Shown here: positions 26,822 through 35,892 of the stretch, piece after piece
Position numbering within the stretch: the stretch's first letter is position 1
Layout of the letters: the number at the start of each line of letters is the position of its first letter
From: JAJPXI01 sp051867655
GTDB lineage: Bacteria > Bacillota > Clostridia > Oscillospirales > Oscillospiraceae
Direction of reading: 5' to 3'
NCBI GenBank assembly: GCA_051867655.1
Contig: JBJDYV010000099.1
Location: 22,155 to 86,154, forward strand
Length of the DNA: 64,000 bases
The notes under the pieces: generated by a model
What the model was told of the DNA's origin: nothing
The model's database searches: none
The model's input: only the letters and a program-made list of their open reading frames with translations
Made by a program: the position numbers and the translations under genes

Positions 26822-28599
26822 TCGTCAGCACCTCCCTGCGCAACGATCGCGTCGATCTCTTCCACCATCTCCTGGGCCATCTTGCGGAAGGCCTCGGGAT
26901 ACTCGTCGTCGGGGATGGTCTTGGCGCGGCCGATGTGCTCCCGGAAGGGGATCTCGAACAGGGCCGCGGGGGACGCGCCCTTCTCGATGGCGGCGCGGCA
27001 GAGCCTGTCATACTCCAGGATCATGCCCAGCATCTTGTCCTGGCGGTCATAGCTGGAATACCAGTCCACTTCCAGGAAGCCGTTCTGCTGCAGGAAGTCC
27101 TCGCGGATCATCTTGGCGGTCTCCAGGGTCAGCTGGTCGCCCGGGGACAGGGAGTCCTTGCCGACCAGCTGGACGACCTCGTTCAGGGCGGCCTCCTCCT
27201 GGAGGATGGCCATGGACTTGTCACGTGCCTGCATGAACTGGGGACCCAGGTTCTCGTCATACCAGGGCTTCAGGGAGTCCAGGTACAGGGAGTAGGAGTT
27301 CAGCCAGTTGATGGCCGGGAAGTGGCGCTTGTAGGCCAGGGAGGCGTCCAGAGCCCAGAACACCTTGACGATACGCATGGTGGCCTGGGAGACGGGCTCG
27401 GACAGGTCGCCGCCCGGAGGGGAAACGGCGCCCACGGCGGTCAGGGAGCCCTTGCGGTCGCCCTGGGAGGTCAGGCACTCCACCATGCCGGCGCGCTCGT
27501 AGAACTGGGCCAGGCGGGAGGACAGGTAGGCGGGGTAGCCTTCCTCGCCGGGCATCTCTTCCAGACGGCCGGACATCTCACGCAGAGCCTCGGCCCAGCG
27601 GGAGGTGGAGTCGGCGATGACGGCCACGTCGTAGCCCATGTCGCGGAAGTACTCGGCGATGGTGATGCCGGTGTAGATGGACGCCTCACGGGCGGCCACG
27701 GGCATATCGGAGGTGTTGGCGATCAGCACGGTGCGCTTCATCAGGGACTCACCGGTGCGGGGGTCCACCAGCTCGGGGAACTCCCGCAGAACGTCGGTCA
27801 TCTCGTTGCCGCGCTCGCCGCAGCCGATATAGACCACGATGTCCACGTCGGACCACTTGGCCAGCTGGTGCTGCATGACGGTCTTGCCCGAGCCGAAGGG
27901 GCCGGGGATGGCGGCGGTACCGCCCTTGGCGATGGGGAAAAGGGCGTCGACAATGCGCTGACCGGACAGCAGAGGGGTCTTGGGGGGATACTTATGCTTG
28001 TAGGGGCGGCCCACACGGACAGGCCACTTCTGCATCAGGGTCAGTTCGTGCTTTTCGCCCTTGTCGTCCACCAGAACGGCGACGGTGTCCGTCACGGTAT
28101 AGGTGCCGGACTGGATGGACTCGATGGTGCCGCTCATCCTGGGGGGGATCATGATCTTGTGGAGCACCACGCTGGTCTCCTGCACGGTGCCGATGACGTC
28201 GCCGCCGGTGACCTTCTCACCCGCGCTGATGGTGGCGGTGAACTCCCACTTCTTTTCACGGTCCAGAGCGGGCACCTGCACGCCGCGGGGCAGGTTGTTG
28301 CCCTGGACTTTCTTCATGATCTCCTCCAGCGGGCGCTGGATGCCGTCGTAGATATTCTCAATGATACCGGGACCCAGCTCCACGGACAGAGGAGTACCGG
28401 TGGTTTCCACGACCGCGCCGGGGCCCAGGCCGGAGGTCTCCTCATAGACCTGGATGGAGGCGGAGTCGCCGTTCATGGTCAGGATCTCGCCGATCAGATG
28501 CTCGTCGCCGACGCGGACCACGTCGGCCATATTGGCATCGGCAAGTCCCGTGGCGACCACCAGCGGGCCGGAAACCTTCACAATCTTTCCGCTGCTCAA
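26818..28599 (-). CDS. ntpA: V-type ATP synthase catalytic subunit A
   Basis: 593-residue catalytic subunit. It has the V/A-type insertion domain (~115-185), P-loop GPFGSGKTVMQHQLAK (~232), YIGCGERGNEM, and ADSTSRWAEALREMSGRLEEMP (as ADSTSRWAEALREMS). The only good start is a TTG at 28599, with GGAAGG 8 nt upstream; the next ATG would remove the first strand of the beta-barrel. ATP hydrolysis or synthesis occurs at the A/B interfaces. The 152-bp gap before it, rather than the few bases seen elsewhere in the operon, contains a large RNA structure. Confidence 0.97.
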   Translation of the reverse strand: MSSGKIVKVSGPLVVATGLADANMADVVRVGDEHLIGEILTMNGDSASIQVYEETSGLGPGAVVETTGTPLSVELGPGIIENIYDGIQRPLEEIMKKVQGNNLPRGVQVPALDREKKWEFTATISAGEKVTGGDVIGTVQETSVVLHKIMIPPRMSGTIESIQSGTYTVTDTVAVLVDDKGEKHELTLMQKWPVRVGRPYKHKYPPKTPLLSGQRIVDALFPIAKGGTAAIPGPFGSGKTVMQHQLAKWSDVDIVVYIGCGERGNEMTDVLREFPELVDPRTGESLMKRTVLIANTSDMPVAAREASIYTGITIAEYFRDMGYDVAVIADSTSRWAEALREMSGRLEEMPGEEGYPAYLSSRLAQFYERAGMVECLTSQGDRKGSLTAVGAVSPPGGDLSEPVSQATMRIVKVFWALDASLAYKRHFPAINWLNSYSLYLDSLKPWYDENLGPQFMQARDKSMAILQEEAALNEVVQLVGKDSLSPGDQLTLETAKMIREDFLQQNGFLEVDWYSSYDRQDKMLGMILEYDRLCRAAIEKGASPAALFEIPFREHIGRAKTIPDDEYPEAFRKMAQEMVEEIDAIVAQGGADE

Positions 28600-28670
28600 A
28601 TTTTCTACCTTCCTTCAGGTTAAATTCGCAATGAATCTCATTATTCCCCCTCGGAGAGCGGAGAGGGGCA

Positions 28671-28751
28671 CGCGGGGGGAACTGGTTCCCGCCCGCGAGG
28701 CGCGTCCCTGCCGCGCAGCGGCAGAGATTTTCCGCAGAAAATCGACGCGCC
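28671..28751 (-). promoter_or_regulatory. Long hairpin plus three-way-junction structure inside the V-ATPase operon
   Basis: Between ntpF and ntpA. Hairpin 28671-28697: CGCGGG-GGGAAC / GTTCCC-G-CCCGCG, loop TG, one G bulge. Next, 28699-28706 GGCGCGTC pairs with 28744-28751 GACGCGCC and encloses two 7-bp hairpins: 28708-28714/28718-28724 (CTGCCGC/GCGGCAG) and 28726-28732/28737-28743 (GATTTTC/GAAAATC). The junction touches the ntpF stop codon. There is no long U-run, so it is not a simple terminator. An extra short stem (28647-28668) follows. Confidence 0.72.
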
Positions 28752-29066
28752 TTAAAGGATGTCGGCGCCCACGGCGCGTTCCACAGATTTCTTCACGTTG
28801 GCCATGCCAATGCCCAAACTGCCCTCTTTACCGGGGATCAGGATGACCGCGGGGGTCAGCTCGTCCTTGTAGCGGGCCAGCTCCTCGTTCATATGCTGGG
28901 CCAGCTGCTCGGTTAGGTACACCACCGCGTAGTTTTCCTTGGCCAGCCGGTGAAGGGTGCTTTTGGCCTCCTCCACGCTTTCGGCGGGGAACACATCCAG
29001 GCCCAGGGCCTTGAAGCCCAGAACGCTCTCGCGGTCGCCCAGAACGGCGATCCGATAACTTGCCAT
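28752..29066 (-). CDS. ntpF: V-type ATP synthase subunit F
   Basis: 104-residue central-stalk subunit with the Rossmann-like fold. It begins MASYRIAVLGDRESVLGFKALGLDVFP (as MASYRIAVLGDRESVLGFKA), the usual F start with the conserved GDxxSVLGF, and has VVYLTEQLAQHM in the middle. Binds subunit D. Its stop adjoins the three-way-junction structure. RBS GGAGGGGAG before the ATG. Confidence 0.95.
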   Translation of the reverse strand: MASYRIAVLGDRESVLGFKALGLDVFPAESVEEAKSTLHRLAKENYAVVYLTEQLAQHMNEELARYKDELTPAVILIPGKEGSLGIGMANVKKSVERAVGADIL

Positions 29067-29080
29067 GTCCTCTCCCCTCC

Positions 29081-30079
29081 TTACGCGTAGGTCCGGCGCA
29101 GACGCTGCCGGATGGTGGCGCGGTCCAGCCCGGCCATGCGGCCGGACATAATGATGCGGATGATGGTGGCCTCGTTCTCACGGGCGTAGAGGTAACCGGC
29201 AATGGGCTCCGGGCCGAAGGGGATCCGCCGGCCGTCACTGAGGAAGCCCATCACCGCGTCGTCGCACAGACGCTCAAAATCGGTCAGAGAGCCGGAGCCG
29301 GGGGCCGATTTGGCGCCGCCTTCGGCGGCGGCCTCCGCCAGCCGGCTGGTGTGGAACAGGGTGCCCAGCTCCTCGCCCCGGGCGCCGGCCAGGCTGCGCA
29401 CGCTGACCGTGCCGCCGGGTACCAGGACCTGGTTCAGGAAGTCGGTGCCCTTATTCAGGCGGGAGGCGCGCACGGCGGAGCGCAGATTGGCCACGTCGAT
29501 GCACAGAGCCGCGTAGTCTTCCAGGAATTTGCTTTCCGACGCCTGGGCCAGGGCGCTCAGCTCTTCAAAGTAGGCGCGATCCAGGATGAAATCGGCCTGC
29601 TGCGGGTCGCCGGTGGAGCCCAGGATCTCCCGGGCGCGGGAGATGCCGCGGCGGAACCGGTCGCTGTAGGAGAGCAGATCCTCCCGGCGGTAATCCTCCG
29701 CCAGACGCTGGCGGTCATACCGGCCGCCGTCCATCAGGAGCTGATCCTGATCGCTTCCCAGCGCCTCGGCCTTGACCAGGACCTTGGCGTTGTGGTAGTC
29801 GTAACGCAGCTTGAATACATCCACAATATACTTGTTGGGGGCGGAACTGCCCAGATCGGCCATCATTTTCTGCTGCTGCTCCCGGAGCACGCGGTCCAGC
29901 TCGCTGTCGGTGATCTCGGCCATTTCGGAATAGCCGCATTCCGTCAGGACTTTGGCGGCGTCCTCGTCGGTATGGGCGTCCAGCATCTGCTCAATGCGCT
30001 CTTTGGTCAGCAGGTTGCGCTCCATGGCCTTGACCCGGGTGGACAGAAAAATGTAGTCGTTATCTGTTTTCTGCTTCAA
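29081..30079 (-). CDS. ntpC: V-type ATP synthase subunit C (V-ATPase d / AC39)
   Basis: 332-residue funnel-shaped subunit that links the rotor ring to the central stalk. All-helical, beginning MKQKTDNDYIFLSTRVKAMER and containing YDYHNAKVLVKA (~95-106), a family hallmark. The start is a TTG at 30079 with AAGGAG about 9 nt upstream. No ATG is near. The gene is 14 bp upstream of ntpF and 20 bp downstream of ntpE. Confidence 0.93.
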   Translation of the reverse strand: MKQKTDNDYIFLSTRVKAMERNLLTKERIEQMLDAHTDEDAAKVLTECGYSEMAEITDSELDRVLREQQQKMMADLGSSAPNKYIVDVFKLRYDYHNAKVLVKAEALGSDQDQLLMDGGRYDRQRLAEDYRREDLLSYSDRFRRGISRAREILGSTGDPQQADFILDRAYFEELSALAQASESKFLEDYAALCIDVANLRSAVRASRLNKGTDFLNQVLVPGGTVSVRSLAGARGEELGTLFHTSRLAEAAAEGGAKSAPGSGSLTDFERLCDDAVMGFLSDGRRIPFGPEPIAGYLYARENEATIIRIIMSGRMAGLDRATIRQRLRRTYA

Positions 30080-30099
30080 GGGGTCTCACTCCTTCCCCA

Positions 30100-30786
30100 T
30101 TATGCGAACAAAACGTCGGCCACCTCGCCGGAGATCTCGTTGCGCTGCAGGCGCACCAGGGTCTCAAAGGCACAGTTGACCTCCACATCTCCGTCGCTGA
30201 GAATGAAGCCGCCGCGCATGGGGCGGGTCTGCTCGGAAAGGGTGAGCATCCCGGTGCCCGCCAGAAGGGCGGAGGCGCCGGTGACGACCTTGTCCAGAAG
30301 GGCGCCTGCCTTGGTGTCCGTCACTTCGCCGGGCAGCTTGGGGGCCACGGCCTTGGCGAGGATCTCGTTGGCGGCGGTGACCACAGCCTTGCCCACACGG
30401 GTGCGGTCCTTCTGGGAGAAGATCAGCTGTTCTCTGCCGGTGGTGGAGGCGGCGACCGCCAGCCGGGCCAGCAGAGCCACATATTCCTCGTCGGGCAGGG
30501 CGCAGAGTTTGTCCAGAGCCAGATCAAAGGCCTTGCTCACCATGTCCTGCTTGGCGGCCAGAAGCTCCTTGCGGCCCTCCATGGCGGCCATGGAGAGCAG
30601 ACGCTCTTCCCGCTGCGCGGCAGCGGTCTCACCCTTGCTGCGAATGTCAGCGGCGGCCTTCTCGGCGCGCCGGGCATAGTCGGCGGTGACAGCGTCCGCA
30701 CTGGCCTGGGCGTCAGCCAGGATCTTGTCGATCTCGACCTGGGCGTCGGCGCTGATCTGCTGTGTCAGTTTTTCAATACCGTTCAT
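30100..30786 (-). CDS. ntpE: V-type ATP synthase subunit E
   Basis: 228-residue peripheral-stalk subunit. The N-terminal ~100 residues form a long Ala/Glu/Lys/Gln-rich helix (QQISADAQVEIDKILADAQA) that pairs with the G/H subunit; the globular C-terminal part (MRGGFILSDGDVEVNCAFET) binds the head. Such sequence drift is normal for E. ATG start 30786. Confidence 0.92.
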   Translation of the reverse strand: MNGIEKLTQQISADAQVEIDKILADAQASADAVTADYARRAEKAAADIRSKGETAAAQREERLLSMAAMEGRKELLAAKQDMVSKAFDLALDKLCALPDEEYVALLARLAVAASTTGREQLIFSQKDRTRVGKAVVTAANEILAKAVAPKLPGEVTDTKAGALLDKVVTGASALLAGTGMLTLSEQTRPMRGGFILSDGDVEVNCAFETLVRLQRNEISGEVADVLFA

Positions 30787-30824
30787 GATTCATTACCAGC
30801 CTTTCCGGTGATTCCCGGGCCGGC

Positions 30825-31319
30825 TCAGGCGCCCAGGTTCAGGTTCAGGAGCATCAGGAAGGATGCCAGCAGGGACAGGATGGCGTAGAACTCGACGGTA
30901 ATGCAGAGGATGATGCCCTTGGCCCAGTCGTTGGGACGCTTGGCCATCAGGTTGACGGCGGTAGCGGCTACGCGGCCCTGAGCGGGAGCGGAGATGGCGC
31001 CGCCCAGTGCCATGGGCAGGCAGGCGGCGGCCACGCGCAGGCCGTCAGCCACGGACAGACCGACCGCAGTGCCGGAGAACACGCCCATCTGGAGGATGGC
31101 AAAGAACCAGACCACCAGGCCATACAGGCCCTGGGTGCCAGGGATGACCTGAAGGATCATGACCTTACCGAACGCGGAGGGGTCTTCACAAAGCAGGGCG
31201 TTGCCCGCCTCACCGGCGGTGCCGCAGCCACGGGCGGAGCCGGCACAGCACAGGCCGCAGGCGATGCCCGCGCCCAGGAAACCGATGGCCAGGCCACCAA
31301 AGTCAGCAAAGAAACTCAT
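30825..31319 (-). CDS. ntpK: V-type ATP synthase subunit K (rotor ring), Na+-type
   Basis: 164-residue proteolipid of two fused hairpins (four helices) forming the membrane ring. Na+-site residues of Enterococcus hirae NtpK appear to be kept: IPGTQGLYG (Thr and Gln after PG; Leu61 position is Ile), AQGRVAAT (Gln110 equivalent) and VEFYAIL (the ion-binding Glu139). The first hairpin lacks a carboxylate, as in NtpK. This predicts Na+ transport. The gene start has many Cys (GIACGLCCAGSARGCG), an unusual touch for the first helix. Confidence 0.94.
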   Translation of the reverse strand: MSFFADFGGLAIGFLGAGIACGLCCAGSARGCGTAGEAGNALLCEDPSAFGKVMILQVIPGTQGLYGLVVWFFAILQMGVFSGTAVGLSVADGLRVAAACLPMALGGAISAPAQGRVAATAVNLMAKRPNDWAKGIILCITVEFYAILSLLASFLMLLNLNLGA

Positions 31320-31323
31320 TACA

Positions 31324-33294
31324 TTAGTCCTCCTTAATATCTACATATTTGGTGTTATAGCTCAGGGGACGGAACGGCCGTCCGCCGTCCCGGTACCACT
31401 TTCCGAAAAATTCCAGGAACTGCAGGCGCATGGTATGCACGAAGCAGCCGATCAGGTTCAGCGCGAAGTTCAGTACGTGTCCGATCAGGGCCACGGGGAT
31501 GAACAGGAGCAGTCCGCCCAGAGCGCCCAGCTGATTGAACACGCTGGCGATGACCGAGCCGGCCAGCATCAGCGCCATCAGACGGGAGTAGGACAGAATG
31601 TCGCCCAGATAACCGGTGACGCCGTTGTACACCGCGCCGAACAGACCGGTGATCCGGCCGATGCCCTTGCCCTTCAGGAAGGTGGCCACCACCATGATGG
31701 CGATGCCCACATAGATCACCACGGGCGTTCCGGCGAGGACCAGCACGGCGATGCCGGCCATCATGACCCACCAGGACAGGTCGGCGGCGGCATCCAGCCA
31801 GTTGCCGTCCTTGATGTTCAGGTAGGTGCCGATGCACACGCCGAAGAACAGGTGGACCAGGCCCAGAGCCAGGGCCAGGATGAGCACGTACAGGGGATTG
31901 TTGCCCTCCAGCAGGTTCAGGGGCAGGTCAATGGCGATGCTGCCGATATGGATGGTGCCCAGGTAGGGGACCAGAGTCCAGTCCTTGCCGAAGATACCGC
32001 CCACCACGCTGACCGCGTCGCCGAAGAAGCCGCCGGTCAAAAAGCCTATGATGAAGGTGCTGATGCCGCACTGGACCAGCAGACCCATCATGTTCTTCAT
32101 GGTCCCCTTGGGCTTCATCAGTCTCAGGGCCACAATGCCGGCGATGGCCATGATCAGGCCGTAGGCCATATCGGCGAACATGATACCGAAGAACAGGGCG
32201 AAGAACGGCATGATGAAGGGGTTGGGGTCCAGACCGTTGTACGCCGGGAGACTGTACATCTCGGTGATCACATTGTAGGGCTCGGTCAGCTTGTTGCTTT
32301 TCAGCTTGATGGGAACTTCCTGGTAGTCCTCCGACGCGGGGACTTCCGTCTCCCAGGCGCAGGTGAAGCCGCTGAGGATTCCGGCCAACTTCTCTTCCGC
32401 CTCCGCGGGGATCCAGCCCTGCAGGTAGAAGGTGCAGTCGGTGTCCATCAGGTGCGTGGCTGCCTCCTCCCGGGCGATGTCCTGGACGGAGCGGTCCACG
32501 CAGCGGCGCAGGTTATTGCGTTGGGGGGCGAAGGAAGCGATGTGCTCCTTGGCGGCGGCCAGCTTTTCATCCAGCACCGCAATTTGGTTGTCCAGCATGC
32601 GGTCATTTTCCGCCGCGGTCCCCGTCCAGCCGCGCACATTGGCGCGGGAGAACCCGAAGGGGCGCATGGCTTCCACGCAGACATCCTCAACGGTGACATG
32701 GCACAAAAGCAGGAAGTAACGCAGATCCGCGTCCGCGCTGGACAGGAACAGCTCACTCATGTCGGACGCCGCGGCCACAGCCGCCTGCATCCCGTCGTAG
32801 TCGGCTTTGACGGGGATGGTGCCGAAGACCAGCGAAATGGACTTGTCACCCTCCAGCTCCAAAGGCACGTCCAGCGGGAGCCAGGGGGCCAGAGCAGCTT
32901 TCTGGCTTTGCAGCTTTGCCTGCTGCGACGTCATCTGAGCAATGGAGCGATCACTGTCCAGAATGGCGCGGGCGGTCTCCAGCCCGGCGGCGTAAGCCTC
33001 GTCGTCAAAGAGCTCGTTCTCACTCAGCACCGGGCGGGCGTGAAACAGGCCTTCCTTTGCGGTCGTGTATTTCTTCAGGGATAACAGGGCGTTGTTGAGC
33101 AGAGTGTTCTGCTCCCGGACGATGGCCAGCCCACGCCCATCGGGTCTGGTCAGCGCGGCCCAATCCGGATCATCCGGATCGATCGCGGGCTCGTTGATTT
33201 CCACGCACCCCTGCTTTTGAAGCAGGCGAAACAAGGGATCGCGATCCGATCGCATACCGAGCAGCCGCAGCCGTTTCATTTTGACAATAGACAT
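31324..33294 (-). CDS. ntpI: V-type ATP synthase subunit I (stator/a-subunit)
   Basis: 656-residue a-type subunit. The N-terminal ~320 residues are cytoplasmic with coiled coils; the C-terminal half has about seven membrane helices, with family motifs YNVITEMYSLPAYNGLDPNPF, PFFALFFGIMFADMAYGL (~340-375) and DILSYSRLMALMLAGSVIA (~555-573), which holds the conserved Arg facing the ring. It forms the ion half-channels. It is 4 bp upstream of ntpK and 1 bp after the ntpG/H-like gene. Confidence 0.96.
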   Translation of the reverse strand: MSIVKMKRLRLLGMRSDRDPLFRLLQKQGCVEINEPAIDPDDPDWAALTRPDGRGLAIVREQNTLLNNALLSLKKYTTAKEGLFHARPVLSENELFDDEAYAAGLETARAILDSDRSIAQMTSQQAKLQSQKAALAPWLPLDVPLELEGDKSISLVFGTIPVKADYDGMQAAVAAASDMSELFLSSADADLRYFLLLCHVTVEDVCVEAMRPFGFSRANVRGWTGTAAENDRMLDNQIAVLDEKLAAAKEHIASFAPQRNNLRRCVDRSVQDIAREEAATHLMDTDCTFYLQGWIPAEAEEKLAGILSGFTCAWETEVPASEDYQEVPIKLKSNKLTEPYNVITEMYSLPAYNGLDPNPFIMPFFALFFGIMFADMAYGLIMAIAGIVALRLMKPKGTMKNMMGLLVQCGISTFIIGFLTGGFFGDAVSVVGGIFGKDWTLVPYLGTIHIGSIAIDLPLNLLEGNNPLYVLILALALGLVHLFFGVCIGTYLNIKDGNWLDAAADLSWWVMMAGIAVLVLAGTPVVIYVGIAIMVVATFLKGKGIGRITGLFGAVYNGVTGYLGDILSYSRLMALMLAGSVIASVFNQLGALGGLLLFIPVALIGHVLNFALNLIGCFVHTMRLQFLEFFGKWYRDGGRPFRPLSYNTKYVDIKED

Positions 33295-33295
33295 A

Positions 33296-33610
33296 TTAGC
33301 TGCTCACGACCCTTCTAACGATCAAAGCTGCGGCTTCGTCGAGCTTGTTTTCCGCCGCGCTGCACAGGGCGGCGCATTCCTGCTTGGACTGCGCTGCGAT
33401 CTCAGCAGAGCGGACGGAGGCCCGCTCTTCGGCTTGGACCATAAGCTCCTTGGCGTTGGCTTCGGCTTCGGCGCACGCGCTGCGCAAGACCTCCTTGCCC
33501 GCCTGCTCCGCATCCGCAACCATTTTCTTTGCGGCGGCGACGGCTTCGGCTTTGCGCTGCTTGGTTTCTGCCTCAGTCTGCGCCACCTGTTTGATGGCTT
33601 CTAAAGACAT
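33296..33610 (-). CDS. V-type ATP synthase subunit G/H (peripheral stalk)
   Basis: 104-residue Ala/Glu/Lys/Gln-rich coiled-coil protein that begins MSLEAIKQVAQTEAETKQRKAEAVAAAKK (long helix; only the first 20 residues shown: MSLEAIKQVAQTEAETKQRK). By place (first gene, just before ntpI) and composition it is the peripheral-stalk partner of subunit E. Named NtpG or AhaH in different species. ATG 33610. Confidence 0.87.
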   Translation of the reverse strand: MSLEAIKQVAQTEAETKQRKAEAVAAAKKMVADAEQAGKEVLRSACAEAEANAKELMVQAEERASVRSAEIAAQSKQECAALCSAAENKLDEAAALIVRRVVSS

Positions 33611-33670
33611 TTTTTCACCCTCTTTCTTTGCCTCCCGGCAGGTTCATCATAAAAAACGGAAACTCCCTTA

Positions 33671-33699
33671 ATCATAATCTTTGCCCAAAAGTATGTCAA
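33671..33699 (-). promoter_or_regulatory. Promoter of the V-ATPase operon
   Basis: Minus strand TTGACA (33699-33694), 17-bp spacer, TATGAT (33676-33671), about 60 nt before the first ATG. It is near consensus, so a strong constitutive promoter is likely. Confidence 0.85.
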
Positions 33700-33772
33700 T
33701 GAATTTTTTTGTGAATTGCCGGATTCTTTTAACAATCCGTGTGAAGTGTAAAAATGCTTGAAAGCAGGGCGT

Positions 33773-34753
33773 TTACGGCGCATTTTCCGCCGGCAGGAGC
33801 GCGCCCGTTTCATCCCGCATCCAAAGGCGGTCAAAGCGCTCCAGATTACCCGGCGTCTGACCGGTCAGAGAGTCCAGCCCGGCCCGCGCCTCCGGCGTGG
33901 TGACCACGGACAGCTTCACGTCGTATTCCTCCAGGGCGGCGGACACCTGGGCGTAAAATCCGTCGATCACATCGGCGAACCGGGTCTCGTCATAGGCCTC
34001 GCCCTTCTTGATATAGTTGAGGTTGCCTTCACTGGGGTAGCCTGCGTTGTCCAGCAGGATCTCATCAAAGCCCAGCCCGGCCAGCTCCACGCAGAGGCTG
34101 GTCAGGTAATCCCGCACATCGGGGTTGGTGGGCGAGATCCAGCGGATGCCGTCCGGGTCGGTCCAGCGGTAGCCGCTGTTGGTAAAGATCGACAGGCTGC
34201 GATCATAATCGGTGATATTGTGGTCCTTGAAGCAGGAGACCCGGGCCACGGTGTACAGCCCTTCCGTCTGGTTCAGCCCGGCAATGGCAGCGTTGAGGGC
34301 CGGGTTGTCGGCGGATAATTTCCCGTTGACGGCCAGATCCAGACCGGACGTATAGCCCAGCTCCCCGCTGTCCGCTTTCATATCGAACAGGGCACAGTCG
34401 CCGCCGGCAGCCTCGATCTGACTGACGGCAGTGCCGTCATACAGGGCCTCCCGGGGCAGGGAAACGGGCTGCATGGGCTCCGGTTCGGGCTCGGGCTCCA
34501 GTTCGGGGCTGACCACCACCACCGGAGGAGTGGCAGAGGAATCGGGCGGAGAGGGAACGGGATCCGGCTCCTCCTGCTGAAAGAAGGGCAGCTCCAGACG
34601 GACTCCGTCGTTGGAGATCACCAGAAATTGCTGCAGATAGACGGCTGCCGCGGCACACAGTACCACCAGGATGATCAGGATGACCAGGAGTATTTTCAGA
34701 AATTTTTTGAACGGAGAGCGGCCCCGATACGGGCCATATCCTTTTGCACGCAT
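33773..34753 (-). CDS. Membrane-anchored putative glycoside hydrolase (DUF4015-like)
   Basis: 326 residues. A short Arg/Lys-rich start, one membrane helix (FLKILLVILIILVVLCAAAA, ~18-37), an acidic Pro-rich linker (~65-95 with EPEPEPEP) and a TIM-barrel domain of the GHL13/DUF4015 type: LFDMKADSGELGY, WISPTNPDVRDYLTSLCVEL and GFDEILLDNAGYPS. The Asp/Glu positions suggest a polysaccharide hydrolase-like active site at the cell surface. Start ATG 34753 with GGAGGAGG. TATAAT (34806-34801, minus) lies 48 nt upstream. Substrate unknown. Confidence 0.82.
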   Translation of the reverse strand: MRAKGYGPYRGRSPFKKFLKILLVILIILVVLCAAAAVYLQQFLVISNDGVRLELPFFQQEEPDPVPSPPDSSATPPVVVVSPELEPEPEPEPMQPVSLPREALYDGTAVSQIEAAGGDCALFDMKADSGELGYTSGLDLAVNGKLSADNPALNAAIAGLNQTEGLYTVARVSCFKDHNITDYDRSLSIFTNSGYRWTDPDGIRWISPTNPDVRDYLTSLCVELAGLGFDEILLDNAGYPSEGNLNYIKKGEAYDETRFADVIDGFYAQVSAALEEYDVKLSVVTTPEARAGLDSLTGQTPGNLERFDRLWMRDETGALLPAENAP

Positions 34754-34977
34754 ATCATGCGCCTCCTCCCTGCGAAACATTCAAAAAACATTTATTTTAC
34801 ATTATATCATATTTATTTGGGAAAAAACAGCCTTTTTCCTGCTAATTTTATAAAAATCGAAATAGAATTTGTTAACCTTGACGAATGAATAAATATTGCA
34901 AAATTGATGAATATGATGTAAAATCATTCACAAGCAATTTCAGTAACTGCAAATTTTCAAATGAGGAGATCATGAAT

Positions 34978-35760
34978 ATGAAGAAAATTCTTGCATTGAT
35001 CATGGCCGCGGCCATGACGTTCTGCCTGCTGGCCGCCTGCTCCGGCGGTAAGGATGACAGCCTGACCATCGAGAAAGGCAAGCTGATCATGTCCACCAAC
35101 GCCGAATTCCCCCCCTACGAGATGAAGGCCGACGGTGACGGCGCCTACAAGGGCTTCGAAGGCATTGACATTGAGATCGCTATGGCTCTGGCGGAAAAGC
35201 TGGACCTGGAGCTGGTCATTGACGACATGGGCTTTGACTCCGCCCTGCTGGCTGTGCAGGAAGGCCGCAGCGATATGGTCCTGGCCGGCCTGACCTATCG
35301 CGAGGACCGGGACGAGGTCATGGACTTTTCCACCAGCTACGCCACCGGCGTCCAGGTGGTCATTGTCAAAGAGGGCTCCGACGTGACCATGGATAACCTG
35401 GGCGAGAAGATGATCGGCTGCCAGATCGGCACCACCGGGTACATCTATGCCTCCGATACTCCCGAGAACGGCGGCTACGGCGAGGATCACGTGCTGGGCT
35501 ATGAGAACGGCTCCCTGGCCGTCCAGGCCCTGAACAACGGCCAGATCGACGCGGTTATCATCGACAACGGCCCCGCCAAGGCCTATGTGGCCGCCAACCC
35601 CGGCCTGGCCATCCTGGAGGGCGAATGGGTTACCGAGGACTACTGCCTGGCCGTGGATGAGGGCAACACCGCCCTGCTGGAGAAGCTCAATACCGCTCTG
35701 GAGGAGCTGATCGCGGACGGGACCGTCCAGTCCATCGTGGACAAGTACATCACCGAGTAA
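34978..35760 (+). CDS. Polar amino acid ABC transporter, substrate-binding lipoprotein
   Basis: 260-residue family-3 binding protein. Signal peptide MKKILALIMAAAMTFCLLAAC (lipobox LLAAC, Cys21) and a two-lobed domain with STNAEFPPYEM, GFEGIDIEIAMALAEKL, AGLTYREDRDEVMDFSTSY and GCQIGTTGYIYA. The ATG at 34978 has GAGGAG 9 nt upstream; an ATG 6 bp earlier is too close to it. It belongs with the permease and ATPase genes that follow. The upstream region (34754-34977) is A+T rich, with TTGACG at 34878-34883 but no good -10 at the right distance. Confidence 0.92.
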   Translation: MKKILALIMAAAMTFCLLAACSGGKDDSLTIEKGKLIMSTNAEFPPYEMKADGDGAYKGFEGIDIEIAMALAEKLDLELVIDDMGFDSALLAVQEGRSDMVLAGLTYREDRDEVMDFSTSYATGVQVVIVKEGSDVTMDNLGEKMIGCQIGTTGYIYASDTPENGGYGEDHVLGYENGSLAVQALNNGQIDAVIIDNGPAKAYVAANPGLAILEGEWVTEDYCLAVDEGNTALLEKLNTALEELIADGTVQSIVDKYITE

Positions 35761-35776
35761 TATCCAGAGACAAGAA

Positions 35777-35805
35777 GGGGGCGGCCCCGACGGCCGCCCC
35801 TTTTT
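35777..35805 (+). terminator. Intercistronic terminator/attenuator
   Basis: GGGGCGGCC / GGCCGCCCC followed by TTTTT, 17 bp after the binding-protein stop and before the permease. Typical of systems that make more binding protein than membrane parts. Confidence 0.82.
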
Positions 35806-35892
35806 GGCTTTTGCCGGGGAGACACGCAGCAATACCGTTTGAACGTCTTTGCTCTGCGCTTCCCCGGAGAAAACAGAAAGAGGTGAGCGCAC

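Noticed and set aside
28599..28751. The ntpF-ntpA structure as an ordinary rho-independent terminator
   Set aside because: No U-run follows any of the stems on the minus strand, and an end of transcription here would cut off ntpA, ntpB and ntpD.
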